A DNA stretch of 64,000 nucleotides. It comes from Wyeomyia smithii (Eukaryota; Arthropoda; Insecta; Diptera; Culicidae). How positions within the stretch are numbered: position 1 is the stretch's first letter; every line of letters begins with the position of its first letter. The position numbers were made by a program, and so were the translations under genes. The notes under the pieces are model-generated. The model saw only the letters and a program-made list of their open reading frames with translations. It was not told the origin of the DNA and ran no database searches. The stretch is from contig NC_073696.1 of NCBI RefSeq assembly GCF_029784165.1, positions 86,175,215-86,239,214 of the forward strand, read 5' to 3'. Shown piece after piece: positions 23,650 to 34,599 of this stretch.

Positions 23650-24912
23650 CACATTCGCAGCACTTAAATGGTAAATCTGATAGATTGCCTGCTAAAGCTG
23701 ATGTTCCTCAAGGAAGTATCTTGGGACCAATATTATTTAATATTTTCACTTCTGATCTTCCTGATTAAACAACAGGATGTTAGAAATCTCTATTTGCGAC
23801 GATACAAACATTTCCGTAAAAGGAAAAAGTTTCCGTGCAATCAGCCGCAAAAATCTAGCTATATAATCTGGATATAAATCATCACACTTGCAGAAATGTA
23901 AGATTTCTTCTAATGCATTGAAAACACAATTAATTAGTTTTCGTCATAAGTAAACAACTTCATTTTTTTTAACTCCCCAGTCAATACGTTGGGTGTAGAT
24001 GATGCGATCTCAAATTGGTCTGCTAAAGTTGAATACTTAGGACTTATTTATGAATAGAATCTTTCTTTTAAGGAGCACAGTGAGAATATCCAATCAAAGT
24101 ACAATAGTAACATATACGAAATGTTCATATCCTCTTATCAACAGGAGACCTAGACTTTCTAGGTTTTTTTTTCTCAAGAGTAAACTGATGATTTACAAAT
24201 AAATATTTAGACAAGCCTCATCTGGACAAGTTGTACAACCAGGAAGAAGTAAGTTTCGACACAAATCGTTGCAATCTTTAACTACAACGATTAGCACACT
24301 TTATAGTCAGAGAGAAAGTTTTCAATATCTTTACCGCACTTTATTCTTTACTTACTGAACTTTTGAATGAAAAACTAACCGGCGGAACATCGGGGGTTTC
24401 TTTTCGTAGCGGTGACGGAGTTGACGAAAGTCAAACCGTTCACAATGATAAAACCTCTTTGCGTTGAAAGCTATTCCGGCGAGACGAACTAGAGTAGACC
24501 AGTCTTATTTACCGGTGTTTTTACATGTGTGGCTAGCTCAGGCCCCTACTGGAAAACAGCTGGAGAGACGAGCATTAAAATTGCAACGCTGCATTTTGCG
24601 TGCTGTATGAATCAGGCACCAAGCGTTGCGGTAAACTCAGCAAGGCCTGGTAGCGAGTGTGCTGTAACGCTTAGGCATAAGGCTTTCAGTAAGTAACGGA
24701 ACTTACTTGCGTGGGTCAGTGGTTTGATTCGAAATTTGTTTTGTTTATGGTTTACGGTGCCGTACAAAAGAGTTGGTATACGACAAGTTGAAAGTCTAAG
24801 TCAAGGTTTTATTTTAATTCATTATTCCCTTGACAAGTAGGTTTACAATTTCGAGCGGCGGTGAACCTGCCTGTGTCTGAAAACCACCTTAATAAAGAAT
24901 AAAAAAAATTTA
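23650..24912 (+). pseudogene. Juan/Jockey-type LINE RT fragment with 3' end
   Basis: Starts within RT at a stretch equivalent to SKSDRFPVRAGVPQGS of the element at 63.6 kb: SDRLPAKADVPQGSILGPILFNIFTSDLPD, then stop. The active-site codons (TTTGCGACGATACA) have lost one base, so F-A-D-D is only readable across a frame change. Further pieces (DDAISNWSAKVEYLGLIYE, NLSFKEHSENIQSKYNS) follow. The fragment decays downstream and ends at CTTAATAAAGAATAAAAAAAA near 24912, a plausible polyadenylated 3' end. Dead copy, 5'-truncated. Confidence 0.8.
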
Positions 24913-25792
24913 GAATTTTCCTACAATTGAAATTAATTATGCTTTATTAAATGCCACTTTAATAAAGCAATGAAAAAAAGTTTATAATTTTCCTGCAATT
25001 AAAATCACGAAAGCAATTACATTCTATTAATATGATAAATTTTAAAATATCTGTAATACTGTCGATATGTCACCGTTTGTAGTAGAACGCACAATATAAA
25101 TTCTGGATAAATAATAATTGATAATATTATATTTAATGCAAAACATCACCCCGTCTAAAAAATAAAATAAAAATAAAATCTATTCACAACAATAGCTTTT
25201 GGATACGTTTTTCTCAAAACCACTGATTTTGAGCTGTGCCTGTCTTGTATTCAACTGATGATATTTGTGGTTTGCTTCCTTTGCAGTGAGTGTGAAGAAA
25301 TAACAAGAGAACTAGAAATATCTCAGGTCAAAGACAAATGATAATTCGAAATAACGATAAATTAAACACACTTTCCGGTGTTACTATTCCGAAACACCAA
25401 CGGTACATTTTAGCACCCCAAAATCAATTAATTGAAGTAGTTGATATTTTTCTCCACTCGCCATAACGCTGCTGATAGTGGTGAAAACTACGCAATAAGC
25501 ATATTAATTTTTCGACTGCAGCCGGCACAGCTATCGAATGTAGTTCACTTTCCTTGCCATTTTCTAGTCTTTCAAACTCCACTCTTATTCAAAGCTTCTC
25601 TCGAAACCCCAATAACATGCAAAAATTTCACCTTCGTTTTTATTCCTGAGAAGGTGCCATATAGACGCTAGGGTGTGATCATGGCAAAAAGGAAGGGAAA
25701 AGTGCCGTTCATCTCATGACGGGTTTCATTTTCTGGCAGGGCGTGTGATTTCATTTTCTGGCGTGCTGAAAATTATCGAGGGATCTTATATT
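24913..25792. other. Intergenic, no gene recognised
   Basis: Starts with a degenerate repeat of the preceding A-rich 3' end (TTTAGAATTTTCCTACAATTGAAATT versus TTTATAATTTTCCTGCAATTAAAATC). The rest is unique AT-rich sequence. Confidence 0.5.
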
Positions 25793-25903
25793 GGTGTCCC
25801 TAGTAACAATATTGGTTTTATCAAAGTTTTATAGCGCTTAGTACAACCAAGACAGCGCTATAAAACTTTGATAAAACCAGTTTTGTTAAATGGGTTATCC
25901 ATT
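25793..25903. mobile_element. Small hairpin MITE, copy 2
   Basis: Perfect 25-bp arms GGTTTTATCAAAGTTTTATAGCGCT (25814-25838) and the complement (25854-25878) around a 15-nt loop, flanked by CCCTAGTAACA and TGTTAAATGGG-like ends. Same family as 16535-16641. Confidence 0.85.
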
Positions 25904-26054
25904 ACCATCTCATGTTTAATGTGAAAAACTATATTTCTACTGCGTAGCACGGGTTTTGCCCCGGTAGATCTGTGTCTACTAATTTACTGGAGTTACTCTG
26001 CTTTCTTTTTTGCCTTCAGATCGATACTTGGTATACAGACTTAAAGGTTGTTAA

Positions 26055-26340
26055 TCATGGGCTTCTTTGTTCCATGTTCAACATATTTGGAACTGCATCT
26101 GGAAAGGGTGAAGTGGCTAGATTCCTATCTACGTAGTTGGACACGTCGTAATCCACCTGATTTAGCAACAGTTCCGATGTTCCCCAGGGTTGAATCCTTG
26201 GACCGCTACTTTTTTCACAGTTCATCAATAATGTGACTAAACTCATACGACCAGGAACAAGACTGTTGAACGTAGATGATACAAAACATTTTAAACTCAT
26301 GAAACTCTTGAAGGTTATCATGGAACTCAATCGCTGATTA
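26055..26340 (+). pseudogene. LINE reverse transcriptase palm fragment (Jockey/CR1-like)
   Basis: Translated pieces in order: LERVKWLDSYLRSWTRR, then after a frame change VPQG*ILGPLLFSQFINNVTKLIRPGTRLLNVDDTKHFKLM. These are RT motif B' and motif C, with the usual YADD appearing as NVDD. The group with ...FINDV...PPGTRLLYADD is common in mosquito LINEs. Short dead fragment. Confidence 0.7.
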
Positions 26341-26344
26341 ACTT

Positions 26345-27440
26345 ATCCTTTTTGAATTGCTCATAACTAGACAATATTTTTTTTTTAAATTTGTAACTTT
26401 TGAGCCGTTTGACCAATTTAAAACCTTTTAATGCAAGTTGGAGGTCATTAATAGGCCTTTCAAGGAAAATAAGAAATAGTACGTCAACGTACGTTTGGTA
26501 TATTTTTCTCGTTTCATGGATAAACCCTTATCGAGCCATTAGAACAACGATATGCAAATCGGAACCCGGGAATTTGAAAAGTATGGTAAATTTCCTATAG
26601 GCTATCCGATCGTTCCGAACTATTTATCTATTATGGCCTTCCGGAAGTATGTTTTAAACTTGATTTAAAAACTTGTTGCATTTTTGGAAAGCGTAGGAAA
26701 ATGACCAATAATTACATTAAGTTCTTTTAAAAATGAAACTTACTGATGCAAAACCATGCATCACAATTAAAAGAGTTACAGGTATTTGAAGTTAAGCTTT
26801 AAATGATGATTTTCAAATACAAAAATCATCAAAATTGCCTGACTCAGCGACATTTAAAGTGCTGCCAAAAATCGGTATATCAACCGATTCCCATGAAACT
26901 CTACGAAGAGGTTATTAAGAGTGTAAGAGACCTCGGAAAAATATAAATCATATAAAATATTGACATGAAAGTTTTAGGTTTTTTCCGGCCCCCGACTACT
27001 GTGGGCCGATTTGATTATCCAGTTAACCTGACTTTACTAGAGCTGTATTATCCCCTTCGTCCTCGACGAAACCCAAGTCCATTTCAAATAAATGTGTACA
27101 GCATGAATTACGACCTGAATTAACCTGTTCGTCGAATGGCCTTGCTCTCCAAAATATGCTACGAAAAATTTAATTTTTTGTAATTTGTTGTATATTATGA
27201 AATATTCGTTATCTATGTTATGTTACACTTCTACTATTGCTATGTATGATTCTTAAAAGATGCTTGGTTTTTATGCCGGGTTCGAAGTTGCCTCAAGGTG
27301 GCTTTTTCCAGCCATATACCTTCATATACAATTCAATTATCAGTAATCCTAATGGCACTTTTTAGCACCCTAAACTCATATAATTAAAGTAGTTCATATT
27401 TTACTACCACTCTCTAAATTATTGCTGGTATTGATAAAAG
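26345..27440. other. Intergenic, no gene recognised
   Basis: AT-rich. No domain or repeat structure recognised. Confidence 0.45.
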
Positions 27441-27510
27441 TATAGTAGTTTAACGTCAACCATGCGGTCATGTATTGGATACCAACCGCCTACTACTTTT
27501 GGTGCGCAAC
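27441..27510 (+). repeat. Degenerate copy of the GCGGTC...TTGGATAC repeat
   Basis: GTAGTTTAACGTCAACCATGCGGTCATGTATTGGATACCAACCGCCTACTACTTTT corresponds to 16670-16740. Confidence 0.6.
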
Positions 27511-27559
27511 TAAATTAGCATTGTTTTTTTAGTAATGATGCAAATTTTTTGAATATAAT

Positions 27560-28560
27560 AGTAATTTATTTAAAGTATTGCTCACCGCTAACTACGACTA
27601 TCCCATCTTTCTGGCACAGCTCGAATATCATTACAATAAAAGTGTTCGTCTTCTGAGACTATCCACTATTCTGGCCATTTTTTGGTGTCGTCGTGTAAGC
27701 AGAACTGCTGATCAACCAGACCATGATCATCGTAATCGTAATCGTCATATCTGGGGAATACGGCAGGTGGAGTAGGACTTCCCATTTGAGCGTTTCCGAG
27801 TAAGTTTTAACGACTTTGGCAGTATGGGACCGAGTGTTGTCATGCAGTAAATCACTTTTTCGTGTTGTAGCCATTTTTTGCGCAGTACTCGGTTTAATCG
27901 CATCAATTGAAGTCGATACCGCACCTTAGTGATGGTTTCGTTCGGTTTCAACAGTTCATAATAAATAAAACTGACCTGGTTTCACCAAATACACAACACA
28001 ACCTTTTCAGAGTGTATATTTGACGAATCGATGACGTATAAGCATGAGTACGTATAAGTTGTTGTAATGAATCCATTTTTCATCACTCGGACGATGCGAT
28101 GAAAATCCTTCGTTTTCAGCCACTGGAATAATGTAGCTTCAAATCATAAGGACCCAAGTACCTTGTTTTTTATTAACCCCTAAAGCATGCAATCGCTTGG
28201 AAATGGTTTGGCGGGTAACTCCTAATACCGAGACAAACTGTTCCTGTATTTGGCATGAAACCCCGAGTAGTTTATCCAATTTATCTTTTTCAAAGGTTTT
28301 TTGGCATTCTTTCACGCGGACAGTTGTAAACATTAAAAATACCGTCTTTGAAGCGATGGAACCAATCACGGCACGTTGTATCACCCTAGTGAAGTATATC
28401 AGTAAACTTTTTATCAACTCTCGATGCGCTTCAACTGCTGTTTTCTTTGATTGAAATGAGGAAATAAGAAACATTCTCGGCAAATGATAATAATTTAGCA
28501 CCCAATAAGGTATTTTCAAACAACCAAAAGTCGGCCAGGAATCACTGCTGGTGCCATTTA
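27560..28560 (-). pseudogene. mariner transposase relic
   Basis: The N-terminal helix-turn-helix region is at 28139-28519 on the minus strand (KTFEKDKLDKLLG, CQIQEQFVSVLGVTRQTISKRLHALGVNKKQGTW). The catalytic second and third Asp regions are at 27659-27874 (LLHDNTRSHTAKVVK, ETLKWEVLLHLPYSPDM), and the C-terminal block (DDTKKWPE…SEDEHFYCNDIRAVPERWD) is readable to about 27570 in another phase. HDN..H and YSPD are mariner signatures with D34D spacing. Multiple stops and frameshifts separate the pieces, so it is inactive. Terminal repeats were not located. Confidence 0.85.
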
Positions 28561-29775
28561 TGGATATAAAGGAGGACTTTGCGGCGCACTGAAATCATCA
28601 CACAACTAATTTTACATGATGACTGTTTAAATTTCCTGAATTATTGTCGAAGGGCTCCATTATGCCGAAATAGAAAAAGATGTCAATGGTGATACATAAT
28701 CCTTTCGAAAATAAATGTCTGCCAAATTTACTAAAGAGATAATAAAACTATTTTCTGTACATAAAAAGGGAATTTTGTTTAGAATAAACTACGTTTCAGT
28801 ATGCTGTAAATAAAAGGAGTTTGAAAGGGTTCTACAGTTTTAGGAATTGACGCCTTTATAACGATGATTTGTAAGCAGATCAATGATTTTGGTGGTTATG
28901 GTTTTTACAGAGTAGTCAGTGTCTTATCCACGTAAAATGTCAGCAACATGTCAATTTTGTCCCAATCCCCCTACAATACTAAAATGGCGTTATCTCGACG
29001 TTGGATTCACTTATTTGAAATATGTTTAATGTAATATCAAGAGTGTAAGAGATACTCAAAGTTTCAATAAAAATTTGCCTTCACATGATACTCCCCTTTT
29101 TGCGGGGAGCCAAGGCAAAAGAAATTGTTGCACTCTGTTATTGTCGTCTCCTGAATTATTATTTTTCGTATATTTATATATATTTTTTTCTGACTAGGTG
29201 CAGAAGAATTGCATTCAAACATTTTCTGTAGTATACAAATAATTGTAAATCCGGATGATAGGTTACAACGGCATGCGAATCACTTCAATACACTTCAATA
29301 CAATAGATGTTTTTGCGCATCAAATACGATTTATTTCCATAGGTACACATGCAAATATATTATCCATTTAGAACTTGAATGTATATAAAAAGTATATTTG
29401 TATATGGAAATGCTGTGAAAGTGGATAATCTTTTACAATATGTGAATCATCGTCAGTAGACAGAAATAGCCACTCAAATAGAGTTGATATTCATTTTCTA
29501 AATACAGCATACTAGCTCTTACTTTTTGTTCGCTCTTTAAAGCTAGTAAATTGAGTTAACAATAATGAGAAGACAATAGTTTTACTCTGAATAAAAAATA
29601 TATCCATTATGACCCAATGTTAGACATTAAAATAAACCAAGTTCCCATGAATCATTGGAGCAGATTTTAATGCGCTACAGCTCAAGAGTCCTTCTCAAAG
29701 CCGTATTTAATATAGTTAAAACATAACTTTCACTTAGTTTCTAACAGAAAACCGAAAAAAAGTAAATTTATTGCA
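28561..29775. other. Intergenic, no gene recognised
   Basis: AT-rich unique sequence. Confidence 0.45.
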
Positions 29776-29880
29776 AAAAAGTAGGAGGTTGTATCCAAGA
29801 CACGACCGCATAACTGATGATGAACTACGCACACTATCAACAAATGCATTGATGTAGGTGTTTCATCAATGAGTCATAAA
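29776..29880 (-). repeat. Inverted copy of the 16642-16740 repeat
   Basis: AAAAAAGTAGGAGGTTGTATCCAAGACACGACCGCATAA…GAACTACGCACACTATCAACAAATGCATTGA is the complement of 16660-16735. The central palindrome is degraded. Confidence 0.7.
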
Positions 29881-30046
29881 GTCTACTAATGCTTGCTTTG
29901 TGCTGCCTCAATAGTGGGGTAATAAAGACACTGAAAACACGAGCTGTAAAAGCTGTTTCACATTCTGTATTCTGATTTAAAATGCCACTATCCAGCACAG
30001 ATTGCTCGCTTGAGTTGTCAAAAATTATTAACTTTCAATTACTTGT

Positions 30047-30109
30047 TTATTTGCCTTGAAAAAAGGCATTTTGCTGTTCAAAATTGGATTTGGTGATGAC
30101 GATCTTCAT
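30047..30109 (-). CDS. 20-residue micro-ORF, copy 1
   Basis: ATG at 30109 directly follows the hairpin-forming ACTGCC…GGGCAGC. The product MKIVITKSNFEQQNAFFQGK is identical in copies 2 and 3. The stop TAA is embedded in AATAAA, so a poly(A) signal overlaps the end of the ORF. The function is unknown; it could equally be a small non-coding transcript whose ORF is incidental. Confidence 0.35.
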   Translation of the reverse strand: MKIVITKSNFEQQNAFFQGK

Positions 30110-30318
30110 GCTGCCCTAACACGGGGGAATAATGGCAGTCTGGCGAGGCACGCTGAGAAGAACCGCGCTGCGCTGCTTACTTCAATTTGAAGGCAGCCAC
30201 AGGCGCAACCCGCTGTTACTTCTTAGTGCTGTATCTGCTTCTACTGCTGTCAACGTTGTGGACGGTCCATCCAGCTCGCCTTCCGACTAATGAATGTAGC
30301 TAATTTTCCCAGAAACAC

Positions 30319-30332
30319 TCTTTTATAGCCGA
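30319..30332 (-). promoter_or_regulatory. TATA box, cassette 1 (type II)
   Basis: Minus strand GGCTATAAAAGAGT, about 215 bp upstream of the micro-ORF ATG at 30109. The leader contains one short upstream ATG (GGATGGACC) in this copy. Confidence 0.55.
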
Positions 30333-31025
30333 AGGGTGCTACGTAATAGGCCACGCCTTTCTGTTCAGTTGTCTGATTATCTAATATTCTTTAGAGGAAA
30401 TATTCCACAATTCGCATTCGATATTTGTTTCCAACGAATAAACACCGATGGTGCTCTCTCACACGCAACGGTTTTAACCCGTATTTTATTGCGGTTTGTA
30501 ACATCAAGCGATTTCGTTTGCTCGTTGTTGCGTGTTGCATCATGTTGCAACTTGGAAGCTGGGAGACGACGAAATTCTGTTAATGCTGATTGATTGAATC
30601 GACTTCATATTAGCTCTGCATATTCGAATAAACTGCCTTTGTGAATGCGTTCTAACAGGGCAGTTTGTTATTCAAAATCGGTTATGTTGATCGCAGCCTT
30701 TGTGCTGTCCCAACAGTGGGGGTATTAACTAAATAAACTACAACAGAATTTGATTGCTAGGATCCCGCGAAGAATGTTTTCTTGTGTTGATGCTAGAAAA
30801 TTTTCACCCTTCAATTACTTGTTTATCTGCCTTAAAAAAAGGCATTTTGCTGTTCAAAATCGGTTGCTGATCGCAACCTTTGTGCTGCTAAGATACACGG
30901 ACAACATGCACTGTGGAAGCTATTTCACCTTCTGTTAATTAGACGGCCGCGACAGATGTAACTGCTAGAATCCGCACAGAATGCTTGCTTACGTTGTCAA
31001 AAATTATTAACTTTCAATGACTTGT

Positions 31026-31088
31026 TTATTTGCCTTGAAAAAAGGCATTTTGCTGTTCAAAATTGGATTTGGTGATGACGATCTTCAT
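31026..31088 (-). CDS. 20-residue micro-ORF, copy 2
   Basis: Same product as the copy at 30047-30109. The leader from the type I TATA box is about 150 nt, free of upstream ATGs, and ends in the CTGCC/GGCAG hairpin immediately before the start codon. AATAAA overlaps the stop. A transcript would be roughly 250 nt. Confidence 0.4.
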   Translation of the reverse strand: MKIVITKSNFEQQNAFFQGK

Positions 31089-31260
31089 GCTGCCCTAACA
31101 CGGGGGAATAATGGCAGTCTGGCGACACACGCTGAGAAGAACCGCGCTGCTCCTGAGACGTGGTGACCAACCACAGGGCTAGTGCTGCTGCTAAGAAAGG
31201 ACGACTGCTGTTGACAACTTGTCGCTGTCCAGAATTATTTTGAGCGGCTTCGGCTGAAAC

Positions 31261-31276
31261 AGGCTCTTATATAGGC
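31261..31276 (-). promoter_or_regulatory. TATA box, cassette 2 (type I), with upstream CCAAT-type box
   Basis: Minus strand GGCCTATATAAGAGCC, with CTCTGATTGG (CCAAT on the plus strand, 31347-31356) about 80 bp upstream. No ATG occurs between the TATA box and the micro-ORF start at 31088, so that ATG would be the first AUG of a transcript starting about 30 bp downstream of TATA. Confidence 0.6.
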
Positions 31277-31907
31277 CAAATAGCATGTTTTCAATTGCAA
31301 GGTATATGATTCTGTCGACCGTGCTTGGGAAGCAATCAAATAACGACCAATCAGAGAACGTAATTTTCGTTTAAACAAGGCTTGACAATTATCAATAGTA
31401 CAATAGTTTGCATAATCAATCAACAATTTTCTACATTTGGGTGGATGCGTGTATAATTTTCCAAACAATTGCTGCAAAAATGAAGGAAATCGGTTGAAAA
31501 CAAACCGATTTATAAGCATTTAAAAAGGGACATATTTCGTCCCCTTTTCGTTGATAGTTTTCCTATTTACATCCCTATGTGGTAGGCTAAGAAAAAAACG
31601 TAGTTCTACGTCAAAAGGCATTTTGCTGTTCAAAATTGGATTTGGTGATGACGTTTTTTATGCTGCCCCAACAGTGGGGGAATGATGGCAGTCTGGCGAG
31701 GCACGCTGAGAAGAACCGCGCTGCAACTGAGACATGGTGACCAACCACAGCGCAAGTGGATTATTTAATGTGAAGGCAGCCACAGGCGCAACCCGCTATT
31801 ACTTCTGAGTGCTGTATCTGCTTCTACTGCTGTCAACGTTGTGGACGGTCCGGTCCATCCAGCTCACCTTCCGACTAATGAATGTAGCTAGTTTTCTCAG
31901 AAACATT

Positions 31908-31920
31908 CTTTTATAGCCGA
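31908..31920 (-). promoter_or_regulatory. TATA box, cassette 3 (type II)
   Basis: Minus strand GGCTATAAAAGAA. In this cassette the micro-ORF start has changed: ATGAAGATCGTC is replaced by ATAAAAAACGTC near 31661, so the ORF is lost although the hairpin (CCCCCACTGTTGGGG) is perfect. Confidence 0.5.
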
Positions 31921-32627
31921 AGGGTGCAACGTAATAGGCCACGCCCTTCTTTTCAGTTGTTTCATTCTCTAATATTCTTTAGACGAATTATTCCACAATT
32001 CGCATTCGATATTTGTTTCCAGCGAATAAACACCGATGGTGCTCTCTCACACGCAACGGTTTTAACCCGTATTTTATTGCGGTTTGTAACATCAAGCGAT
32101 TTCGTTTGCTCGTTGTTGCGTGTTGCATCATGTTGCAACTTGGCAGCTGGGAGACGACGAAATTCTGTTAATGCTGATTGATTGAATCGACTTCATATTA
32201 GCTCTGCATATTTGAATTAACTGCCTTTGTGAATGCGTTCTAACAGGGCAGTTTGTTATTCAAAATCGGTTATGTTGATCGCAGCCTTTGTGCTGTCCCA
32301 ACAGTGGGGGTATTAACTAAATAAACTACAACAGAATTTGATTGCTAGGATCCCGCGAAAAATGTTTGCTTGTGTTGATGCTAGGAAATTTTCACCCTTC
32401 AATTACTTGTTCATTTGCCTTGAAAAAGGGCATTTTGCTGTTCAAAATCGGTTGCTGATCGCAACCATTGTGCCCCAACAGTGGGGGAGTTAAGATACAC
32501 GGACAAGATGCACTGTGGAAGCTATTTCAACTTCTGTAAATTAGACGGCCGCGACAGATGTAACTGCTAGAATCCGCACAGAATGCTTGCTAACGTTGTC
32601 AAAAATTATTAACTTTCAATTACTTGT

Positions 32628-32690
32628 TTATTTGCCTTGAAAAAAGGCATTTTGCTGTTCAAAATTAGATTTGGTGATGACGATCTTCAT
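32628..32690 (-). CDS. 20-residue micro-ORF, copy 3
   Basis: Encodes the same MKIVITKSNFEQQNAFFQGK peptide from the cassette 4 leader. AATAAA overlaps the stop. Confidence 0.4.
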   Translation of the reverse strand: MKIVITKSNFEQQNAFFQGK

Positions 32691-32866
32691 GCTGCCCTAA
32701 CACGGGGGAATAATGGCAGTCTGGCGACACACGCTGAGAAGAACCGCGCTGCTACTGAGACGTGGTGACCAACCACAGGGCTAGTGCTGCTGTTAAGGAA
32801 GGACGACTGCTGTTGACAACTTGTCGCTGTCCAGAACTATTATGAGCGGCTTCGGCTGAAACAGGC

Positions 32867-32882
32867 TCTTATATAGGCCAAA
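32867..32882 (-). promoter_or_regulatory. TATA box, cassette 4 (type I)
   Basis: Minus strand CCTATATAAGAGCCTG, with CTCTGATTGG about 80 bp upstream (near 32950), as in cassette 2. Confidence 0.55.
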
Positions 32883-33215
32883 TAGCATGTTTTCAATTGC
32901 AAGGTATATGCTTCTGTCGACCGTGCTTGGGAAGCAATCATATAACGACCAATCAGAGGACGTAATTTTTGTTTAAACAAGGCTTGACAATTATCAATAG
33001 TACAATAGTTTGCATAATCAATCAACAATTTTCTACATTTGGGTGGATGCGTGTATAATTTTCTAAACAATTGCTGCAAAAATGAAGGAAATCGGTTGAA
33101 AACAAACCGATTTATAAGCATTTAAAAAGGGACATATTTCGTCCGCTTTTCGGTAATAGTTTTCCTATTTACATCCCTATATGGTAGGCTAAAGAAAAAC
33201 GTAGTTCTACGTCAA

Positions 33216-33899
33216 AAAACCTAAACCTATTTCCCAAGTAGGATTTATGAAATATCAATTGAGAATAATCATCACTCCGCAATTCATTGGATTCGCTTCT
33301 TATTTCCACTTGGCCCTGTGATGATGCCTCTGCAACTAGATGAAGCACACTAAAGCACAATCAACCTATTCATTTATCTTCCGTCAGTGATATCTCGCGG
33401 AAGATCGCCCTAAGACACTGTTCACAAGGCGAAAAATGAAAAATTCTTCCATCTCGACCTTAAGCTGATGCAATATTCCATTTTATCAGGCCTGTCCTTG
33501 CTTTGAAGTGAGTACATAAGTGCGGGTAGGAAGGCTAGCGTACGGATGCGCAAGCAGTGCGGATATGTAGCGGTTGAGTTGAGAATGGGAATGTGACTAC
33601 ACTCTGCAATAGTCCCTCCCCTTCGGGGAAAAGCAGAAAAAAAATTGTCCCTTTCGGCAACATTTTCCCATTCCGAGGAAAGGCAACGCCGGGAGTATTT
33701 CATGAACGATTTCTATTAACAGCTCTATATGTCGATTGCGTTTCACTGACAGCAGACGGTTGGAAATCTGGCTGAAATCGCCCCAGTCCGGGAGGAAAGC
33801 AAAACAGACAAACTGCCAATCTGGAGAAAGTGAAAGAAAATCAATCAAAATCGTCAGAACTGTTTGACGTGAGCAAGTAGTACCGCCGCTTGGGAATTG
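33216..33899. other. Unique sequence, no gene recognised
   Basis: Moderately GC-rich and non-repetitive. The 156-codon minus-strand ORF (33597-34067) overlapping its right half has no recognisable motif. Confidence 0.4.
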
Positions 33900-34418
33900 T
33901 ACCACACCAATCTGGGCGAGTGTTGGGTGTTTGTTTGGAGAATTTTCTCGTTCCCTGCTACAGTATAGAGGCAACCAAGTGGAAAATATAATAGAAGTGT
34001 GAAACGAACTTTTTCGTATAAACAACAGTGCACCATTCCGCTGGTGGAAGTGGGAAACAAAAAGCAAAAAAGAAGCAGTGTATAAAATAAAATTTACAAA
34101 TTGAATCGTTCTCGTGTAATAGCATGTGAATTTGATTTACGTGAGAAGTGCTGTCGTTGTGCAAAGTAAAGTGGAGGTGGGGTTCGGCAGTTTATCTTTC
34201 GGCCTGAATCAAGCGAAGTGAAGGACTTTGCAAGCTGAGTGCAGAGATACCATCATCGAGGAAGAGGCCGAGTATTTCCTTAGTGTTTTGAGTGCTGCAG
34301 GCGAGCTGTTACAAACCAGTAGTGTGGGTATTTTGCATAGTGGCCTGCCTCAAGCCGCAGTAAGATAGAGAGAGAGAAGATCGGTTGGTGAATAGCAATA
34401 TTAGTTGTGGTGATAAGA
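33900..34418 (+). other. Candidate untranslated 5' exon (start uncertain)
   Basis: Unique, relatively GC-rich sequence ending at a perfect splice donor GTAAGT (34419). The region has no long plus-strand ORF, so it would be 5' UTR. The left boundary is arbitrary. Confidence 0.3.
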
Positions 34419-34520
34419 GTAAGTTATGATTTCTGTGCAATCTAAACTGCTAAGTGATTCGAATGGACATTAGCGTAAAATGTACGTTGGTGATCAGTTT
34501 TTGTGCAGTATTATTTTCAG

Positions 34521-34599
34521 GACTGGAGTCATCACGGGATTGCTCCTGCTGGCTTTGAGAGGTGGCAAATTGTGGTGGAATTCAACTGTGTTGATCTAG
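34521..34599 (+). other. Candidate internal exon of 79 bp
   Basis: Preceded by a polypyrimidine-type acceptor (GTTTTTGTGCAGTATTATTTTCAG, ending 34520) and followed by donor CTAG|GTGAGT (34600). With the donor at 34419 this gives a 102-bp intron, typical for insects. One frame is open throughout (DWSHHGIAPAGFERWQIVVEF…), but coding status is unknown. This is the best trace of a host gene in the window. Confidence 0.35.

Larger units (their letters stand above)
30062..33214. repeat. Direct duplication of about 1.6 kb carrying promoter-like cassettes
   Basis: Unit 1 (about 30062-31612) and unit 2 (about 31613-33214) are collinear and highly similar. Each contains two TATA-box cassettes on the minus strand and short modules of the form TGCCTTGAAAAAAGGCATTTTGCTGTTCAAAATTGG followed by GCTGCCC.AACA.GGGGG. 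There are eight modules in all, near 30050, 30650, 30825, 31026, 31613, 32235, 32415 and 32628. Units end at the palindrome ACGTAGTTCTACGT (31598 and 33199). The left-facing 85-94-codon ORFs lie upstream of the TATA boxes and are probably not genes. Confidence 0.85.

Noticed and set aside
30336..32181. Paired 85-codon plus-strand ORFs as genes
   Set aside because: They are also products of the duplication; they run antisense to the TATA cassettes and lack motifs.
30047..32715. CRISPR-like array from regularly repeated ~85-bp modules
   Set aside because: Spacing is irregular, modules are diverged and parts of larger duplicated units, and the context is eukaryotic.
31235..33121. Paired 93-94-codon minus-strand ORFs as a duplicated gene
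   Set aside because: They lie upstream of the TATA boxes, show no family resemblance, and their similarity is explained by the 1.6-kb duplication; a degraded copy at 16.2 kb lacks the frame.
30319..33214. The 30-33 kb units as a histone gene cluster
   Set aside because: TATA and CCAAT boxes recall histone promoters, but no histone coding sequence or histone 3' stem-loop is present downstream.
33597..34067. 156-codon minus-strand ORF
   Set aside because: No domain, low-complexity Phe/Ser/Cys character, and it overlaps the candidate plus-strand 5' exon.
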